Assembly: GCA_964395095.1 (NCBI GenBank)
Contig: CAYMZZ010000004.1
Coordinates: forward strand, 261,968-325,967
Source of the DNA: CAYMZZ01 sp964395095
GTDB lineage: Bacteria > Bacteroidota > Bacteroidia > Chitinophagales > Chitinophagaceae
Length of the DNA stretch: 64,000 nucleotides
Direction: 5' to 3'
Shown: positions 1 to 8,545 of the stretch, in pieces
Position numbering within the stretch: position 1 is the stretch's first letter
Layout of the letters: each line of letters opens with the position of its first letter
Translations under genes and position numbers: made by a program
Notes under the pieces: model-generated
Told to the model about the DNA's origin: nothing
Databases searched by the model: none
The model's input: only the letters and a program-made list of their open reading frames with translations

Positions 1-1796
1 ACGGTATAGCTGGCCTCATAGCTCCAGGTGAGCTGGGGCAGCAGGCCGGGCCTACCCGTAGAGTAAGTGGTTACATCAATCAGGAAGAGGAAGGGATTGA
101 GCTGGTTATAGCCCGGCCGGTCGATGCGGCGGCTCACCGAAAAGCCGAGGGTTTTTTCTTCGGCCAGGTGATAGTTTACAAATACGCTGGGGAAGAACTG
201 CAGGTAGCTCGAGTCCCAGCGGATATTGCCATAAGCCTGGCGGGTGCGCACATGGGTTTGCTCGGCGCGCAGCCCCGCCTGCAGGCCCCATTTCCCAAAG
301 CGCTTTTGCAGGTTCAGGTAGGCCGCGTTGTTGTTTTCCTTGTAAATAAAATGGTTGGTTTTGGTTTCGTCGTTTACGGGCGTGCCGCTGCTCATATCCC
401 AGAATTTCGCGTCGTTGTCGGCGGCAACATGGCTCAGTTTAAAGCCCGCTTCCAGGCGGCCATCGCGCAGGAAGGGCTGGCTATAGTCCGTTTTAAAAGT
501 GAGCAGCTTGAGCTTGCCATCCTGGTCGCCATCGAGTATATAGTCGGGCTGCAGGGGTGTACCATCCAGTTGGTAATAGGCCGTGGCCGTGCGCGAGCGG
601 GAGCGGTTCTGGTATTCGCCATAGTCGAGATCGGCGGAGAGCTCGCGGCCGCTGCTGTCGAAGCTATGCTTCAGGTTCAGGTTGCCCACCCAGTTGCCGG
701 CACGGTCGCGGTTTTGCGCATCGGTTTCAAAAGTGCTAAGGGGTTGCTTCTGGTTGTCGATCACAATTGATTCATTATCGTTGCGGCGGCGGAAGCGGTT
801 GAAGTTGCCGTTGAGGATAACACCGATGATGGTGTTTTTGCCCGCGTAGTAGTCGGCCCCCAGCCGCGCCGTATGCGAACCCAGGTGCATCTTGGTATAG
901 TTGTCTTTCAGGTCCTGGCCATTGAAGGTACCATTGTCGGTAAAAAAGTTACGATCCAGTATCAGGTGGTTGAGTAGCACGCGGTAGGCATAGTTGTAGC
1001 TGCCAAATACGTTGAGTTTTTTGTTACGGTGGTTAAAGCTGAGGCCGCCATTGGCTTTCGGGTATACGCCCTGGCCATAGCCCGCCGTGAGGTTGCCATT
1101 GGTGCCAAAGCGCTGGTCTTTTTTGAGGCGGATATCGATGATGCCCGAGTTGCCCGCCGCATCGTATTTGGCCGAGGGATTGGTGATGATTTCGATGCGT
1201 TCGATGGCCGAGGAGGGCAGGCTGCGGAGATAGTTCACCAGGTCCTGGCCGCCCATGGCCGTGGGTTTGCCATCAACCATGATGATGACGCCGGCGCGGC
1301 CACGGAGACTGATTACATCGTTGGGGTCGATGTTTACACCCGGTGATCGTTCCAGCAGTTCAAAAGCCGAGCTGCCTGCGCTGAGGATGCTATTGTCAAC
1401 ATTCACCACAATGCGGTCGCTGAGTTTTTGAATAAAGGGTTTGCGGGCGGTAACGGTTACCGCATTCATTTCCCGCGCCAGGGCGGGCAGCCTTAGTGTA
1501 GGAACCGTGATTGAAGTATTTTCCAGCAGAAAAGGCGCCGAATAAGCAGGGGCATGATTCACCGCCGTTGCCCGCAGCAGGTAGCGGCCGGGGGCAATGG
1601 CCTCAAAGAAGGCAAGGCCCTGCTCATCGCTGAGGGCGGTTTTCAGCAGGGTGCTATCGGCGGCCCGCAGCAGCTCCACGCTGGCATGGGGCAGGGCCTG
1701 GCCCTGCTCGTTTAAAAGGCTCAGTTCAATTTTCCCCTGTGCCCGGGAGGCTATAGTTATCGCGCACAGCAACAAGCCCATCAACGCTCTTTTCAT
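1..1796 (-). CDS. TonB-dependent outer-membrane receptor, 5' part (runs off window)
   Basis: The reading frame enters from the left edge and ends at an ATG at 1794-1796; only about 598 N-terminal residues are visible. A signal peptide ends at about residue 20 (…ITIASRAQ). A carboxypeptidase-regulatory-like beta-sandwich follows (about 21-100, QGKIELSLLNEQGQALPHAS), then a plug domain (about 115-215, with AGVIIMVDGKPTAMGGQ), then barrel sequence rich in alternating aromatic strands (SVSRRIDRPGYNQLNPFLF). This order is that of the Bacteroidota outer-membrane beta-barrel/TonB-receptor family that takes up ligands across the outer membrane using TonB energy. No SusD partner is visible, so the substrate cannot be inferred. 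Its first ~70 codons and its upstream DNA are duplicated at 5375-5828. Confidence 0.85.
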   Translation of the reverse strand, partial: MKRALMGLLLCAITIASRAQGKIELSLLNEQGQALPHASVELLRAADSTLLKTALSDEQGLAFFEAIAPGRYLLRATAVNHAPAYSAPFLLENTSITVPTLRLPALAREMNAVTVTARKPFIQKLSDRIVVNVDNSILSAGSSAFELLERSPGVNIDPNDVISLRGRAGVIIMVDGKPTAMGGQDLVNYLRSLPSSAIERIEIITNPSAKYDAAGNSGIIDIRLKKDQRFGTNGNLTAGYGQGVYPKANGGLSFNHRNKKLNVFGSYNYAYRVLLNHLILDRNFFTDNGTFNGQDLKDNYTKMHLGSHTARLGADYYAGKNTIIGVILNGNFNRFRRRNDNESIVIDNQKQPLSTFETDAQNRDRAGNWVGNLNLKHSFDSSGRELSADLDYGEYQNRSRSRTATAYYQLDGTPLQPDYILDGDQDGKLKLLTFKTDYSQPFLRDGRLEAGFKLSHVAADNDAKFWDMSSGTPVNDETKTNHFIYKENNNAAYLNLQKRFGKWGLQAGLRAEQTHVRTRQAYGNIRWDSSYLQFFPSVFVNYHLAEEKTLGFSVSRRIDRPGYNQLNPFLFLIDVTTYSTGRPGLLPQLTWSYEASYT

Positions 1797-1910
1797 GATT
1801 GATCCGTTTTGCCCAAAAATGCGGAAAAACGAATCCGTTCGTAGGTGAATTGGGCCGGGAGGCCGCAGGGCGGGCTGGGCGGGGAGAGGGTGGCGGAAAT
1901 TTACATGGGG
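1797..1910. repeat. Upstream region of the receptor gene, duplicated at 5717-5828
   Basis: About 114 nt immediately upstream of the receptor start match 5717-5828 with few substitutions, including GATCCGTTTTGCCCAAAAAT and the distal block GGCGGAAATTTACATGGGG. Both copies sit in the same orientation and lead into copies of the same coding sequence, so they form part of a direct duplication flanking about 3.5 kb. The stretch presumably carries the receptor promoter. Confidence 0.85.
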
Positions 1911-1965
1911 GTGTTGAGGATGATATTCTTGGCAGCTAGCTATGCGTAACATAAGCTTGCTTAAG

Positions 1966-2433
1966 CTACATAAACATCCAATCCGTTATTTGGCGGCCGC
2001 AAACCCTGATCCGTAAATTTCGCATAAAACTCAAATTATGTTTTTGCAGCCGCCCTTCTGAATCTATATAAATGGGTGTACCTGCACGGTCCTTTTGGAT
2101 CTGTGCTTTTATTTCGCTATTGTCATCGGCCAATACAAAGTAAACGGGTTCTTTCACCAAAGCCAGACTGTCCAGTATCACGGCCAGCTTTTCCTTATCG
2201 CAGCTATTGCAAAGGTTGGTTTGCAGGATAATGATATTACCACACTGATCTGTGGGAATAGCAAATCCATTTTCCTGTATATAAGCAAAGATATTTTTTA
2301 CCCGGTCGTTGTAGTCGCTTTCCTTCAATTGGCCAGCATAGTCTATAGCAGGCTTATCGCCAGTGTTGCACCCGAGGGCAACGGCCAAAGCCAGCAGCAG
2401 GCTAATTCCAGCTAAAAACCGTAAACCTTGCAT
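1966..2433 (-). CDS. Small lipoprotein with CxxC motif, function unknown
   Basis: The frame is open from 2469, but the ATG at 2431-2433 (MQGLRFLAGI…) puts a standard lipoprotein signal at the N-terminus, with Cys22 in VALGC as lipidation site, giving 155 residues. The motif NLCNSC (Cys75, Cys78 in this numbering) inside a region of the form NIIILQTNLCNSCDKE resembles the redox CxxC of thioredoxin-like periplasmic proteins, but no full thioredoxin fold can be asserted. The gene overlaps the 3' end of the DUF4221 gene by 32 nt and is translated in the same direction, so the two are probably one operon. Small CxxC lipoproteins often accompany beta-propeller lipoproteins in Bacteroidota; a shared role at the cell envelope is an inference. 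Confidence 0.7.
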   Translation of the reverse strand: MQGLRFLAGISLLLALAVALGCNTGDKPAIDYAGQLKESDYNDRVKNIFAYIQENGFAIPTDQCGNIIILQTNLCNSCDKEKLAVILDSLALVKEPVYFVLADDNSEIKAQIQKDRAGTPIYIDSEGRLQKHNLSFMRNLRIRVCGRQITDWMFM

Positions 2434-3526
2434 AATAGTTTTGCTTGTGCTTTTGTGCGGATGTGTCATATTTCCGGATATATAAGCCCCTGGGGCTTAC
2501 AAATGAAAAATACCATGAGTAGTTGCTGCCGATATTCTTTTCTGCAATTAATTGAAAATCCTGATTGAAAACCATTAGTATCACCTCTTTGCTGAAAATG
2601 GTATTATAAACACCATTTTCCTTTTTCAGCGGCTGCTCCTTTACAAAGAAACGATAATACAACTTGCGATAGGGATCATACAGTATCCGCTGGTAAATCG
2701 GGTTCACGATCAGGTACTCCTTTACCCGCTCCATATCATCCTTATGGGCAGTGTCGAAGGGGATAAAGTCAATAGACTGGTATTGGCTTTTACCGGAATG
2801 GCTTTTCAGGGACCCTGTGTGGTGATTGTACACGTATAGGCTATCCTGGCTTTGAAAGGACACAATACTCAGTGAATCCTTAAAAATTCTATACGGAAAA
2901 ACGGACTGGGCGTATGCATGCTGGTAATGATTGGCCGGAAAGGAGTAGTCTGCCTGGCGAATTGCACCCGTTTCCAGGTGAAGCCAGCCCTCCAGCTTGT
3001 GCTTAAAGTATTCCGGCTCCATGTAAGAGCAATGGCAAATGGTTTTGACCAGCAATTCTTTCGTTTTGCTATTGTAATGCAAGGGAAACTGATTATCGTT
3101 GTCCCACAATAAAAACGCCTCTCCTCTTTCGTCCTTTGGCGGAGAGGACAGGTCCCTGCTATAAACCACTTGCCCACCAGCATCCACAATAAATACATAA
3201 TCCTCGGTAATGATGAAAATAGAATCGGCCTTGTAAATATCGAACTGCACAAGCCTGCCGGCTTTCTCAAAATCAATAGCAGGGCGCACCGTGAGGATAG
3301 TTTTTGCAGAGTCCAGGTCTATCAGCACCAGCTCATTTGTTTCCTTATTATAGCCCTGAAATAATGTGCCGCTTCCGGCATCCGTTTTTACGCTACACTT
3401 TGCATTCAGCAGCGCCGGATCAATGGCAATGGAATCTTCGGTCATGATCCAGGATCCTTCACCGACACGCTGGCGGCAGGAGCAAAGCAGGCTTAGCGCA
3501 ATGAGGAGAATAAGGAGTGGTTTCAT
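2402..3526 (-). CDS. DUF4221-like beta-propeller lipoprotein
   Basis: The 374-residue product starts at an ATG with a short hydrophobic signal and lipobox (LLCSC, Cys17), so it should be anchored in the envelope. The body consists of repeated beta-rich segments such as TNELVLIDLDSAK, DYVFIVDAGGQVVYSRDL and SLYVYNHHTGSLKSH. This is the pattern of DUF4221 / six-bladed beta-propeller lipoproteins found almost only in Bacteroidota. No catalytic motif was seen and the function is unknown. The gene overlaps the following small CxxC lipoprotein gene, which suggests coupled translation. There is no transporter or regulator next to it to suggest a substrate. Confidence 0.7.
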   Translation of the reverse strand: MKPLLILLIALSLLCSCRQRVGEGSWIMTEDSIAIDPALLNAKCSVKTDAGSGTLFQGYNKETNELVLIDLDSAKTILTVRPAIDFEKAGRLVQFDIYKADSIFIITEDYVFIVDAGGQVVYSRDLSSPPKDERGEAFLLWDNDNQFPLHYNSKTKELLVKTICHCSYMEPEYFKHKLEGWLHLETGAIRQADYSFPANHYQHAYAQSVFPYRIFKDSLSIVSFQSQDSLYVYNHHTGSLKSHSGKSQYQSIDFIPFDTAHKDDMERVKEYLIVNPIYQRILYDPYRKLYYRFFVKEQPLKKENGVYNTIFSKEVILMVFNQDFQLIAEKNIGSNYSWYFSFVSPRGLYIRKYDTSAQKHKQNYYARFTVFSWN

Positions 3527-3710
3527 GTATTGGATGCAAATGTGAAAGGGTTATCTGCCTGATGCGGCTTACCTGAAATATCAACAGGATCAGGTATTAA
3601 TTATAGTGAACCCGGGAAATAATTATTCATCCGGAAATTTTCAAGGTTCAGTACTGACTAAGCTACGAAAATATCAAGATATTGCAAACAATAACAACCT
3701 CATTATATAG

Positions 3711-3920
3711 CTAATCAGGAAAGGTAATCAGTAGCTTTTTCCTAGTGTTCGCATTTACACGTAGGTCGAGAGAAAACCCTAACCTTTCGAGCCAGTTACC
3801 ACAGAGTTTGATTTCGGGTACCATTGTTGAGCTCCAGCGGTTATCTCTGAACCTGGGCTGGATTTTCAAGATTCTGACCTCCGGTCTTCGCATTGTCTTT
3901 CTCTTTTCGGGTGTTCGCAT
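3711..3920 (-). CDS. SymE-like toxin family protein
   Basis: The 69-residue product carries the SymE core VPEIKLCGNWLERLGF followed by a short strand (RVNANTRKKLLITF). This matches the SymE/SpoVT-AbrB-related fold, which in E. coli is an SOS-induced toxin whose translation is blocked by an antisense RNA. The start ATG at 3918-3920 lies in the 3' arm of a 10-bp inverted repeat (3910-3962), so the start codon and the following bases would be paired in the mRNA. A second SymE-like gene lies at 7644-7859. A later start at residue 11 (MRRPEV) is also possible. No antisense RNA could be identified by eye. The SymE assignment rests on the core motif PEI(K/R)LCG(N/K)WL shared by both proteins. Confidence 0.65.
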   Translation of the reverse strand: MRTPEKRKTMRRPEVRILKIQPRFRDNRWSSTMVPEIKLCGNWLERLGFSLDLRVNANTRKKLLITFPD

Positions 3921-3962
3921 ATATTGGAAGCTTTAGAATAGCCCGGCATTGCTGCGAACACC
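3910..3962. promoter_or_regulatory. Hairpin overlapping the SymE-like start codon (copy 1)
   Basis: The arms GGTGTTCGCA (3910-3919) and TGCGAACACC (3953-3962) are a perfect 10-bp inverted repeat separated by 33 nt. On the minus strand the downstream arm is the T and G of the SymE-like start codon plus the next eight coding bases. A near-identical copy is at 5238-5292, where the arms are 11 bp and the loop keeps the same sequence apart from a few substitutions. The placement would favour translational control; this is an inference. Confidence 0.6.
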
Positions 3963-4065
3963 TAAATGCGGCGTGTGCCCCGGTACGAAGGAATGCAAGC
4001 TCTATTGAAAGGTTGGAGTTGTGCCAGGGTTTATGTGCCTTGCAAATTTGCTTGCTTTGCGTAGG

Positions 4066-4905
4066 TTATTTCTTTTTCCCCTTGGTAATTTGTTTACGGG
4101 TCTTCGAGTCGGGTAAATAATTTTCAGATGAAACAACTTTCTGTCCTGTCTTTGTTTCAAGGTCTCGTCTTGCTTTACCTGCCACTGCACCACCCTGCCT
4201 TGCTGCTTTTTTATTTTGAATAAACCCTTTTGGATTTTGAGTTTTTACAATTGCTGTCGTCGAAGCTTCGCCTAACATTGAGAAAATAAGTTCAAGGTCA
4301 TTCATGTGGTCACGGAGATTTTGACTTTTCAAACCTTTTACTTTCTTGTGTTGAGATGGTGTCAAACCAAATGTAGCTTTTGAAATCTCTGCCGTCAGGA
4401 TTGCATAATCTTTCTGTTCTTTTACACCTCTGTTTTTCCATTCCTCAGTAAGTTCTTCACGAATAGCAATGCTTCTCATTCGTTTTTCAACCCAGTCGTC
4501 AGGATAACCTTTGAGTTTGTATAGTTCTCTTGTGCGTTGTGTCGCCAGTTCGGGATTTTCAATTTCATCTAATCGGTCGGAGCCTACTTGTGCTAACCAT
4601 AATTTGAAAGGCTCGGCTTTAGGTGATGGAATGGATTGTATGATACGCAAAAGCCCCTTAGCATCAGCTGCTTGTATCTTACGCCTCCTGCCGTCAGCCG
4701 CTTCCATTTCAACCAGGGGACAAATTGTCCCCCAGTTGGCATTCAACTGGGCATCACGCTTTTTCATCTTTTTGATGTAATCCTTAACATCTACCGTGTC
4801 TGTCAGGACTTCAATTACATCCTGAACAGAAAAATACCATTTCTGTTCCTGCTCCTTCCATTCGGAACGAACTTTTTTATTCTCAAAAAGTTTAATGTTG
4901 CTCAT
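4066..4905 (-). CDS. Bro-N domain protein (phage antirepressor / DinD-like)
   Basis: The 279-residue product starts with a Bro-N domain: KLFENKKVRSEWKEQEQKW, then YFSVQDVIEVLTDTVDVKDY (about 5-45) and KGLLRIIQSIPSPKAEPFKLWLAQV (about 85-110). The C-terminal half is helical with a basic tail (KARRDLETKTGQ…KQITKGKKK). The arrangement matches a family of stand-alone Bro-N proteins in bacterial accessory DNA, related to phage antirepressors and to the DNA-damage-inducible protein DinD. The biochemical role is not established; nucleic-acid binding is likely from the domain and the basic C-terminus. It lies between the two hairpin copies at 3910 and 5238, in a segment bounded by duplicated receptor DNA. 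Confidence 0.75.
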   Translation of the reverse strand: MSNIKLFENKKVRSEWKEQEQKWYFSVQDVIEVLTDTVDVKDYIKKMKKRDAQLNANWGTICPLVEMEAADGRRRKIQAADAKGLLRIIQSIPSPKAEPFKLWLAQVGSDRLDEIENPELATQRTRELYKLKGYPDDWVEKRMRSIAIREELTEEWKNRGVKEQKDYAILTAEISKATFGLTPSQHKKVKGLKSQNLRDHMNDLELIFSMLGEASTTAIVKTQNPKGFIQNKKAARQGGAVAGKARRDLETKTGQKVVSSENYLPDSKTRKQITKGKKK

Positions 4906-5374
4906 GGTTCAAATTTAGCAGGTTTTTGTTTGATGAATATAGATTCAATCAAACCTATCCACACCATCACATCTACCACATTCCAAAGTTCTCTTCCCAA
5001 AGCAATTTTAAATAACGATTGAAATAGTATAGCTAAACAAACGTAAATGAAAATCCAGTTTTATTTCATGTTATCGTGATTTATTGGCTTAGCTATAAAT
5101 AGCATACCGGTTCACTCAATCGTAAGACTAAATGACAAAAGCCGCAAGCTACACTGCCAACGGCCTACACCTACACTTTACTCCTCAACCCGGATAATCA
5201 ATAATTTCTTCATAGTGGTTACCTTTACATACTGTTCGGGTGTTCGCATATGTTAGAAAATTTAAAATAGTCCGGCAATGCTGCGAACACCCAAATGAAT
5301 GGTCATGTACGGGACTCACACCCGCTCTCTGCCAGGTAAGATGAATAAATGCATTGTTTTCTTCAAGAACTCAT
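4906..5374. other. Intergenic region with second hairpin copy and a 23-codon ORF
   Basis: No full gene is visible. On the minus strand a short ORF (5178-5249) begins inside the second hairpin with MRTPEQYVKVTTM and ends after MKKLLIIRVEE. Its start context equals that of the SymE-like gene (MRTPEKRKTM…RILKIQ), so it may be the remnant of another symE copy. The rest of the stretch is unassigned AT-rich sequence. Confidence 0.4.
5238..5292. repeat. Hairpin repeat, copy 2
   Basis: The arms GGGTGTTCGCA (5238-5248) and TGCGAACACCC (5282-5292) are a perfect 11-bp inverted repeat. The loop is closely similar to that of copy 1 at 3910-3962, including CCGGCA next to the right arm. Both copies are in the same orientation and flank the Bro-N gene. 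The minus-strand ATG at 5247-5249 again sits at the edge of the stem. Confidence 0.75.
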
Positions 5375-5716
5375 TTAGGTATTCGCCTTACTAAGGTAGA
5401 TCAGTGCCGGGCCTAAGGCAATGGTGTTTTCACCGGAAGAAGTGGGAAAATTCTGGGGGCGAGTGGCAGTGGGTTTGCCATCAACTATAATGATGAACCC
5501 GGCGCGGCCGCGGGCAATGGCTTCAAAGAAGGCGAGGCCCTGCTCATCGCTGAGGGCGATTTTCAGCAGTGTGCTATCGGCGGCCCGCAGCAGCTCCACG
5601 CTGGCATGGGGCAGGGCCTGGCCCTGTTCGTTTAAAAGGCTCAGTTCAATTTTCCCCTGTGCCCGGGTGGCTATAGTTATCGCGCACAGCAACAAGCCCA
5701 TCAACGCTCTTTTTAT
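5375..5716 (-). pseudogene. Truncated partial copy of the TonB receptor gene
   Basis: This stretch repeats the start of the receptor gene at 1-1796 almost base for base over the signal peptide and regulatory domain. It then jumps over about 290 nt and resumes at the plug sequence (RAGFIIIVDGKPTA) before running into unrelated sequence and a stop. The original ATG has become ATA (5714-5716), leaving only a TTG at 5702-5704 or the internal ATG after it as possible starts. With the barrel missing and the start lost it cannot make a receptor. It is read as the residue of a duplication followed by deletion. Confidence 0.85.
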
Positions 5717-5828
5717 GATTGATCCGTTTTGCCCAAAAATGCAGAAAAACGAATCCGTTCGTAGGTGAATTAGGCCGGGAGGGGTAGGGCGGGCTCGGAG
5801 GGAAAGGGTGGCGGAAATTTACATGGGG
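5717..5828. repeat. Duplicated upstream region of the receptor gene
   Basis: Matches 1797-1910 in the same orientation with scattered substitutions and a 2-nt length difference; similarity stops abruptly after ACATGGGG. It marks the right boundary of the duplication and abuts the restriction-modification block. Confidence 0.8.
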
Positions 5829-5878
5829 AGAATTTGCAATATGACTTTGATCGCTTTGTGAATCGCGCAAGGCGAGAG

Positions 5879-6493
5879 TTATGGCTCAATTCCCAGTATT
5901 AACAATGGAACAGGGGGGCTATTCCGGCCTTGCCTCATTACATTATACACTTCACCTTCGTAATAGGCTACACCACTACTCATCTGTGCTTGCATTTTCT
6001 TGGTTGGAAGAATTTCGATTCCTAAATTGATAACCCCACCTGAATAGAAAAGCATATGTTTCACAAACAAATCAAAGGCAACAAAAGCATACTTTCCAAA
6101 CTGAACTTCAACTGCTATTTTATTTTTAACAAAGTCAGTTTGATTGTAGCTATAAATAGGTTCTTTTTCGCCATTCTGGATAAGAAATTCCTTTTGCTCT
6201 TTTGCAGACATCAGGACACTCTTCTCCATTAATTCTCTGTTGAGAGTAATATAATAATTGTATCTGCTTTCAACCCATTGATGTTTATTGAATTCTTTAT
6301 TGAATGCTTCATTCAATTCTATTGGCGAAAGTAGATTGTTGCCAATTTTTCTTTTTTCTTTGCTGACCTTAGTTCGAAACTCATTTGCATCGATGCTTGA
6401 AATTACTTGCTTAATCTCTTTATACAAGTCATTATGATGAACGATCAGATATTCTTCTCCGTTCAAATGCGAATATTTTTGAGCAATTTTCAT
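5879..6493 (-). CDS. Type II restriction endonuclease, BstYI/BglII family
   Basis: The 204-residue protein resembles BstYI over its whole length as recalled: SHLNGEEYLIVHH, SIDANEFRTKVSKEK, YNQTDFVKNKIAVEVQFGKY, FDLFVKHMLFYS and SSGVAYYEGEVYNVMRQGR. The PD-(D/E)XK-type catalytic set of this family, Asp-(8)-Glu-x-Gln, is present at Asp120, Glu129 and Gln131, one residue later than in BstYI, and the length is that of the family. BstYI cuts RGATCY and BglII AGATCT, so a GATC-centred six-base site is the natural prediction but is untested. The ATG overlaps the methyltransferase stop by one base (TAATG), which suggests translational coupling so that the methylase is made first. Confidence 0.9.
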   Translation of the reverse strand: MKIAQKYSHLNGEEYLIVHHNDLYKEIKQVISSIDANEFRTKVSKEKRKIGNNLLSPIELNEAFNKEFNKHQWVESRYNYYITLNRELMEKSVLMSAKEQKEFLIQNGEKEPIYSYNQTDFVKNKIAVEVQFGKYAFVAFDLFVKHMLFYSGGVINLGIEILPTKKMQAQMSSGVAYYEGEVYNVMRQGRNSPPVPLLILGIEP

Positions 6494-7458
6494 TAATGTC
6501 CGTTTGTTCCATTGCCGTTCGCAAATAGGAGCTCACTCCATTCTTTGGGAACCTGGGCAACTTTATCTTTTCCTGTCGGTTTGTGGATTGGCTTATTAAT
6601 AGGTCTAATTTTTAACCGTCCTTCTTTAAGGTCCTCAATTCTTTGGGTGGCTATCTTGCAATACTCTTTTTCCTTTTCAATTCCCATTCCATGACGATTA
6701 TTTTTAATCGCCCCAATAACAGTTGAACCTACTCCAGAAAATGGGTCAAGAACCCAACTACCTTCATTAGTTAATGCTAGGACACATCGTTCAACCAATT
6801 CAATCGGAAATTGACATGGATGGTCTGTTTTCTCAGGATGATTAGACTTTACATTAGGAATATCCCACATTGCTTTATCCCAGTCATTCTCAATTATTTC
6901 CCAAATATCACTCGGATTTTTTCCAAGGGGGTTGCCAGACGGCTGCCCTTTCTTGGGGCCTTTAAAATGTCGTTTGCCAGGATATTTGGAAGGAACTCTT
7001 ACATTATCAAGATTGAAAATGTAATCATCAGATTTACTAAACCAAAGCAATGTTTCATAGCGTCCGCTGAAACGATTGCTGGCATGAAGACCGTGGCCGA
7101 AATGCCATACGATACGGTTGCGGAGTTTTAGTCCATACTTCTTGAAAATTTGATAATAAAAAATGTCAAGCGGAAATATCTCACCTTTATCAACATAATT
7201 ACCAACTTGCCAACATAAATTTCCCTTTTCAGACAATGTCCTTACAAGTTCAGAAATAATTTCTTCTTGCGTTTCAAGATATTTCTCAATACTAGTCTTT
7301 GTTTCATATGATTTCCCCACGTTATAAGGTGGTGAAGTCAAAATGAGATCAAACCTTCCGTCATCTATCTCTTGAAGAACTTTCAAGCAATCACCGTTTT
7401 CAATTAGATACTCAGTGCTTTCGCTTATAATCTCAAATAATGGCTCTTTAACTCTCAT
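6493..7458 (-). CDS. Site-specific DNA methyltransferase (probable N4-cytosine)
   Basis: The 321-residue product has catalytic motif IV TSPPYN at residues 41-46 near the N-terminus and the SAM-binding motif DPFSGVGS at 238-245 near the C-terminus, i.e. the beta-class order. The SPPY form is typical of N4-cytosine methyltransferases, and the known methylases of the BstYI and BglII systems are N4-cytosine enzymes, so it is taken as the protecting partner of the adjacent nuclease. A Lys/Gly-rich segment (about 155-185) between the motifs may belong to target recognition. It is followed without gap by the endonuclease gene. The block is more AT-rich than the surrounding core genes, consistent with transfer. 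Confidence 0.9.
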   Translation of the reverse strand: MRVKEPLFEIISESTEYLIENGDCLKVLQEIDDGRFDLILTSPPYNVGKSYETKTSIEKYLETQEEIISELVRTLSEKGNLCWQVGNYVDKGEIFPLDIFYYQIFKKYGLKLRNRIVWHFGHGLHASNRFSGRYETLLWFSKSDDYIFNLDNVRVPSKYPGKRHFKGPKKGQPSGNPLGKNPSDIWEIIENDWDKAMWDIPNVKSNHPEKTDHPCQFPIELVERCVLALTNEGSWVLDPFSGVGSTVIGAIKNNRHGMGIEKEKEYCKIATQRIEDLKEGRLKIRPINKPIHKPTGKDKVAQVPKEWSELLFANGNGTNGH

Positions 7459-7643
7459 AATCTCATCCTAATTTGTTTAGTAAAGTTACATCTTAATGAA
7501 TCTAAACAATTAAAATTATCCCCAATTTGTCAACGACGAATTTTCTCGCTTTGATATTGAAACCGGTCTGCATCGGTTAATTTGGGATTAAGAAGTTTTG
7601 GTTTCAGTTCTTCTATCGTAGATTGTATTCTCAACTCACTTGT

Positions 7644-7859
7644 TTAATTTCCGTCCTCAACAGTGATGGTAATTTTGTTTTGTTGTTGACTCACTTTTAT
7701 TGTCTGACCATGTTTAAAGCCGATGCTCTTTAACCATTTCCCGCAGAGACGTATTTCGGGGAATATGGCCGGGCAGCGGGAATTGACACGTTCAAAATAT
7801 TTAGGATAGACTTTGAGATGCCTTTCCACTTTTGCCAGAGTATTTTTATTTTGCTTCAT
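7644..7859 (-). CDS. SymE-like toxin family protein
   Basis: From the ATG at 7857-7859 the product has 71 residues with the SymE core FPEIRLCGKWLKSIGF and a C-terminal strand TIKVSQQQNKITITVED, matching the small SpoVT/AbrB-like SymE fold more fully than the copy at 3711-3920. A TTG six bases upstream extends the frame by two codons. SymE homologues often sit beside restriction-modification genes in Bacteroidota; here the gene lies 185 nt upstream of the methyltransferase on the same strand and could be the first gene of that transcript. A perfect 13-bp inverted repeat lies 10 nt upstream of the start. Confidence 0.75.
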   Translation of the reverse strand: MKQNKNTLAKVERHLKVYPKYFERVNSRCPAIFPEIRLCGKWLKSIGFKHGQTIKVSQQQNKITITVEDGN

Positions 7860-7869
7860 GACCAAAGTT

Positions 7870-7911
7870 TATTTGCACTAAAATACAATATTAATGCATT
7901 TAGTGCAAATA
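7870..7911. promoter_or_regulatory. 13-bp inverted repeat between SymE-like and XRE genes, possible operator
   Basis: TATTTGCACTAAA (7870-7882) and TTTAGTGCAAATA (7899-7911) are a perfect inverted repeat with a 16-nt spacer, between two divergent genes. Each arm is long enough to be an HTH half-site pair, and the adjacent XRE protein is the obvious candidate ligand. It could instead form a hairpin in the SymE-like leader, as seen for the other SymE-like gene. Confidence 0.5.
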
Positions 7912-8007
7912 ATATTGCAGCGTACTACAATTAATTAGTCTATTTCAATGATCCTCAATTGATTGTTGGATTCCGAATTTTGCAGGAAAAGTCAATAAAT
8001 TAGCACT

Positions 8008-8217
8008 GTGTCGAAAATAACTTTGAATAGAATTAAGTCTGTCTTGGCTGAAAAGAATAAGACCAGTAAGGATTTAGCTAGCCACCTTGGCAAAACCGAA
8101 TCAACGATCTCTCGCTGGTGCACCAATGATGTACAACCATCTATTGAAACCCTTTATGAGATTTCAAAATTCTTGAAAGTAGATATGCGGGAATTGCTGG
8201 TGTCAACAGAGAAGTGA
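8008..8217 (+). CDS. XRE-family transcriptional regulator
   Basis: A 69-residue protein that is almost only a Cro/C1-type helix-turn-helix: NRIKSVLAEKNKTSKDLASH, then KTESTISRWCTNDVQPS (recognition helix region) and IETLYEISKFLKVDMREL. The start is a GTG at 8008. Its position, divergent from the SymE-like/methyltransferase/endonuclease genes, fits a controller of the restriction or toxin genes, and the inverted repeat at 7870-7911 would be its likely operator. BstYI-type systems are not known to me to need such a controller, so the link is an inference from position. Confidence 0.75.
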   Translation: MSKITLNRIKSVLAEKNKTSKDLASHLGKTESTISRWCTNDVQPSIETLYEISKFLKVDMRELLVSTEK

Positions 8218-8545
8218 TATTAAGATGCTATCGTGAAATCAGATGCTTGTACTTTCATTCTTTTAACTTTGACGAATAAAACTGTATTCTTACGACGATT
8301 GAAATGGAAAACAAGAAGAAATTTTTTGCCACAGCAATCCACCTTCAATGTATTTTTAGATATTTTTTCAAATAGATGAGAAAGCGATATGTGAAATTTT
8401 TATTGAAAAAGAATTAAGCTATCAAGATTTTCAAAATAGTTCTGGTGCGTCCTTCAGTTTTTTGCCTTTTCCTCGAACAAGACACATTTTTAGACGATTC
8501 TGAAGACTGCTCTCTGGACTATCCCGTAAATCAATGTTGCGGGAG
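8218..8545. other. AT-rich intergenic region, no gene recognised
   Basis: No convincing gene. A plus-strand ATG at 8304 opens 23 codons (MENKKKFFATAIHLQC…) and a second frame continues for about 40 codons (IDEKAICEIFIEKELSYQDF…), as if one small gene had been frameshifted, but no family could be recognised. Nothing resembling a Phd-type antitoxin is visible despite the adjacent Doc-like gene. Confidence 0.3.
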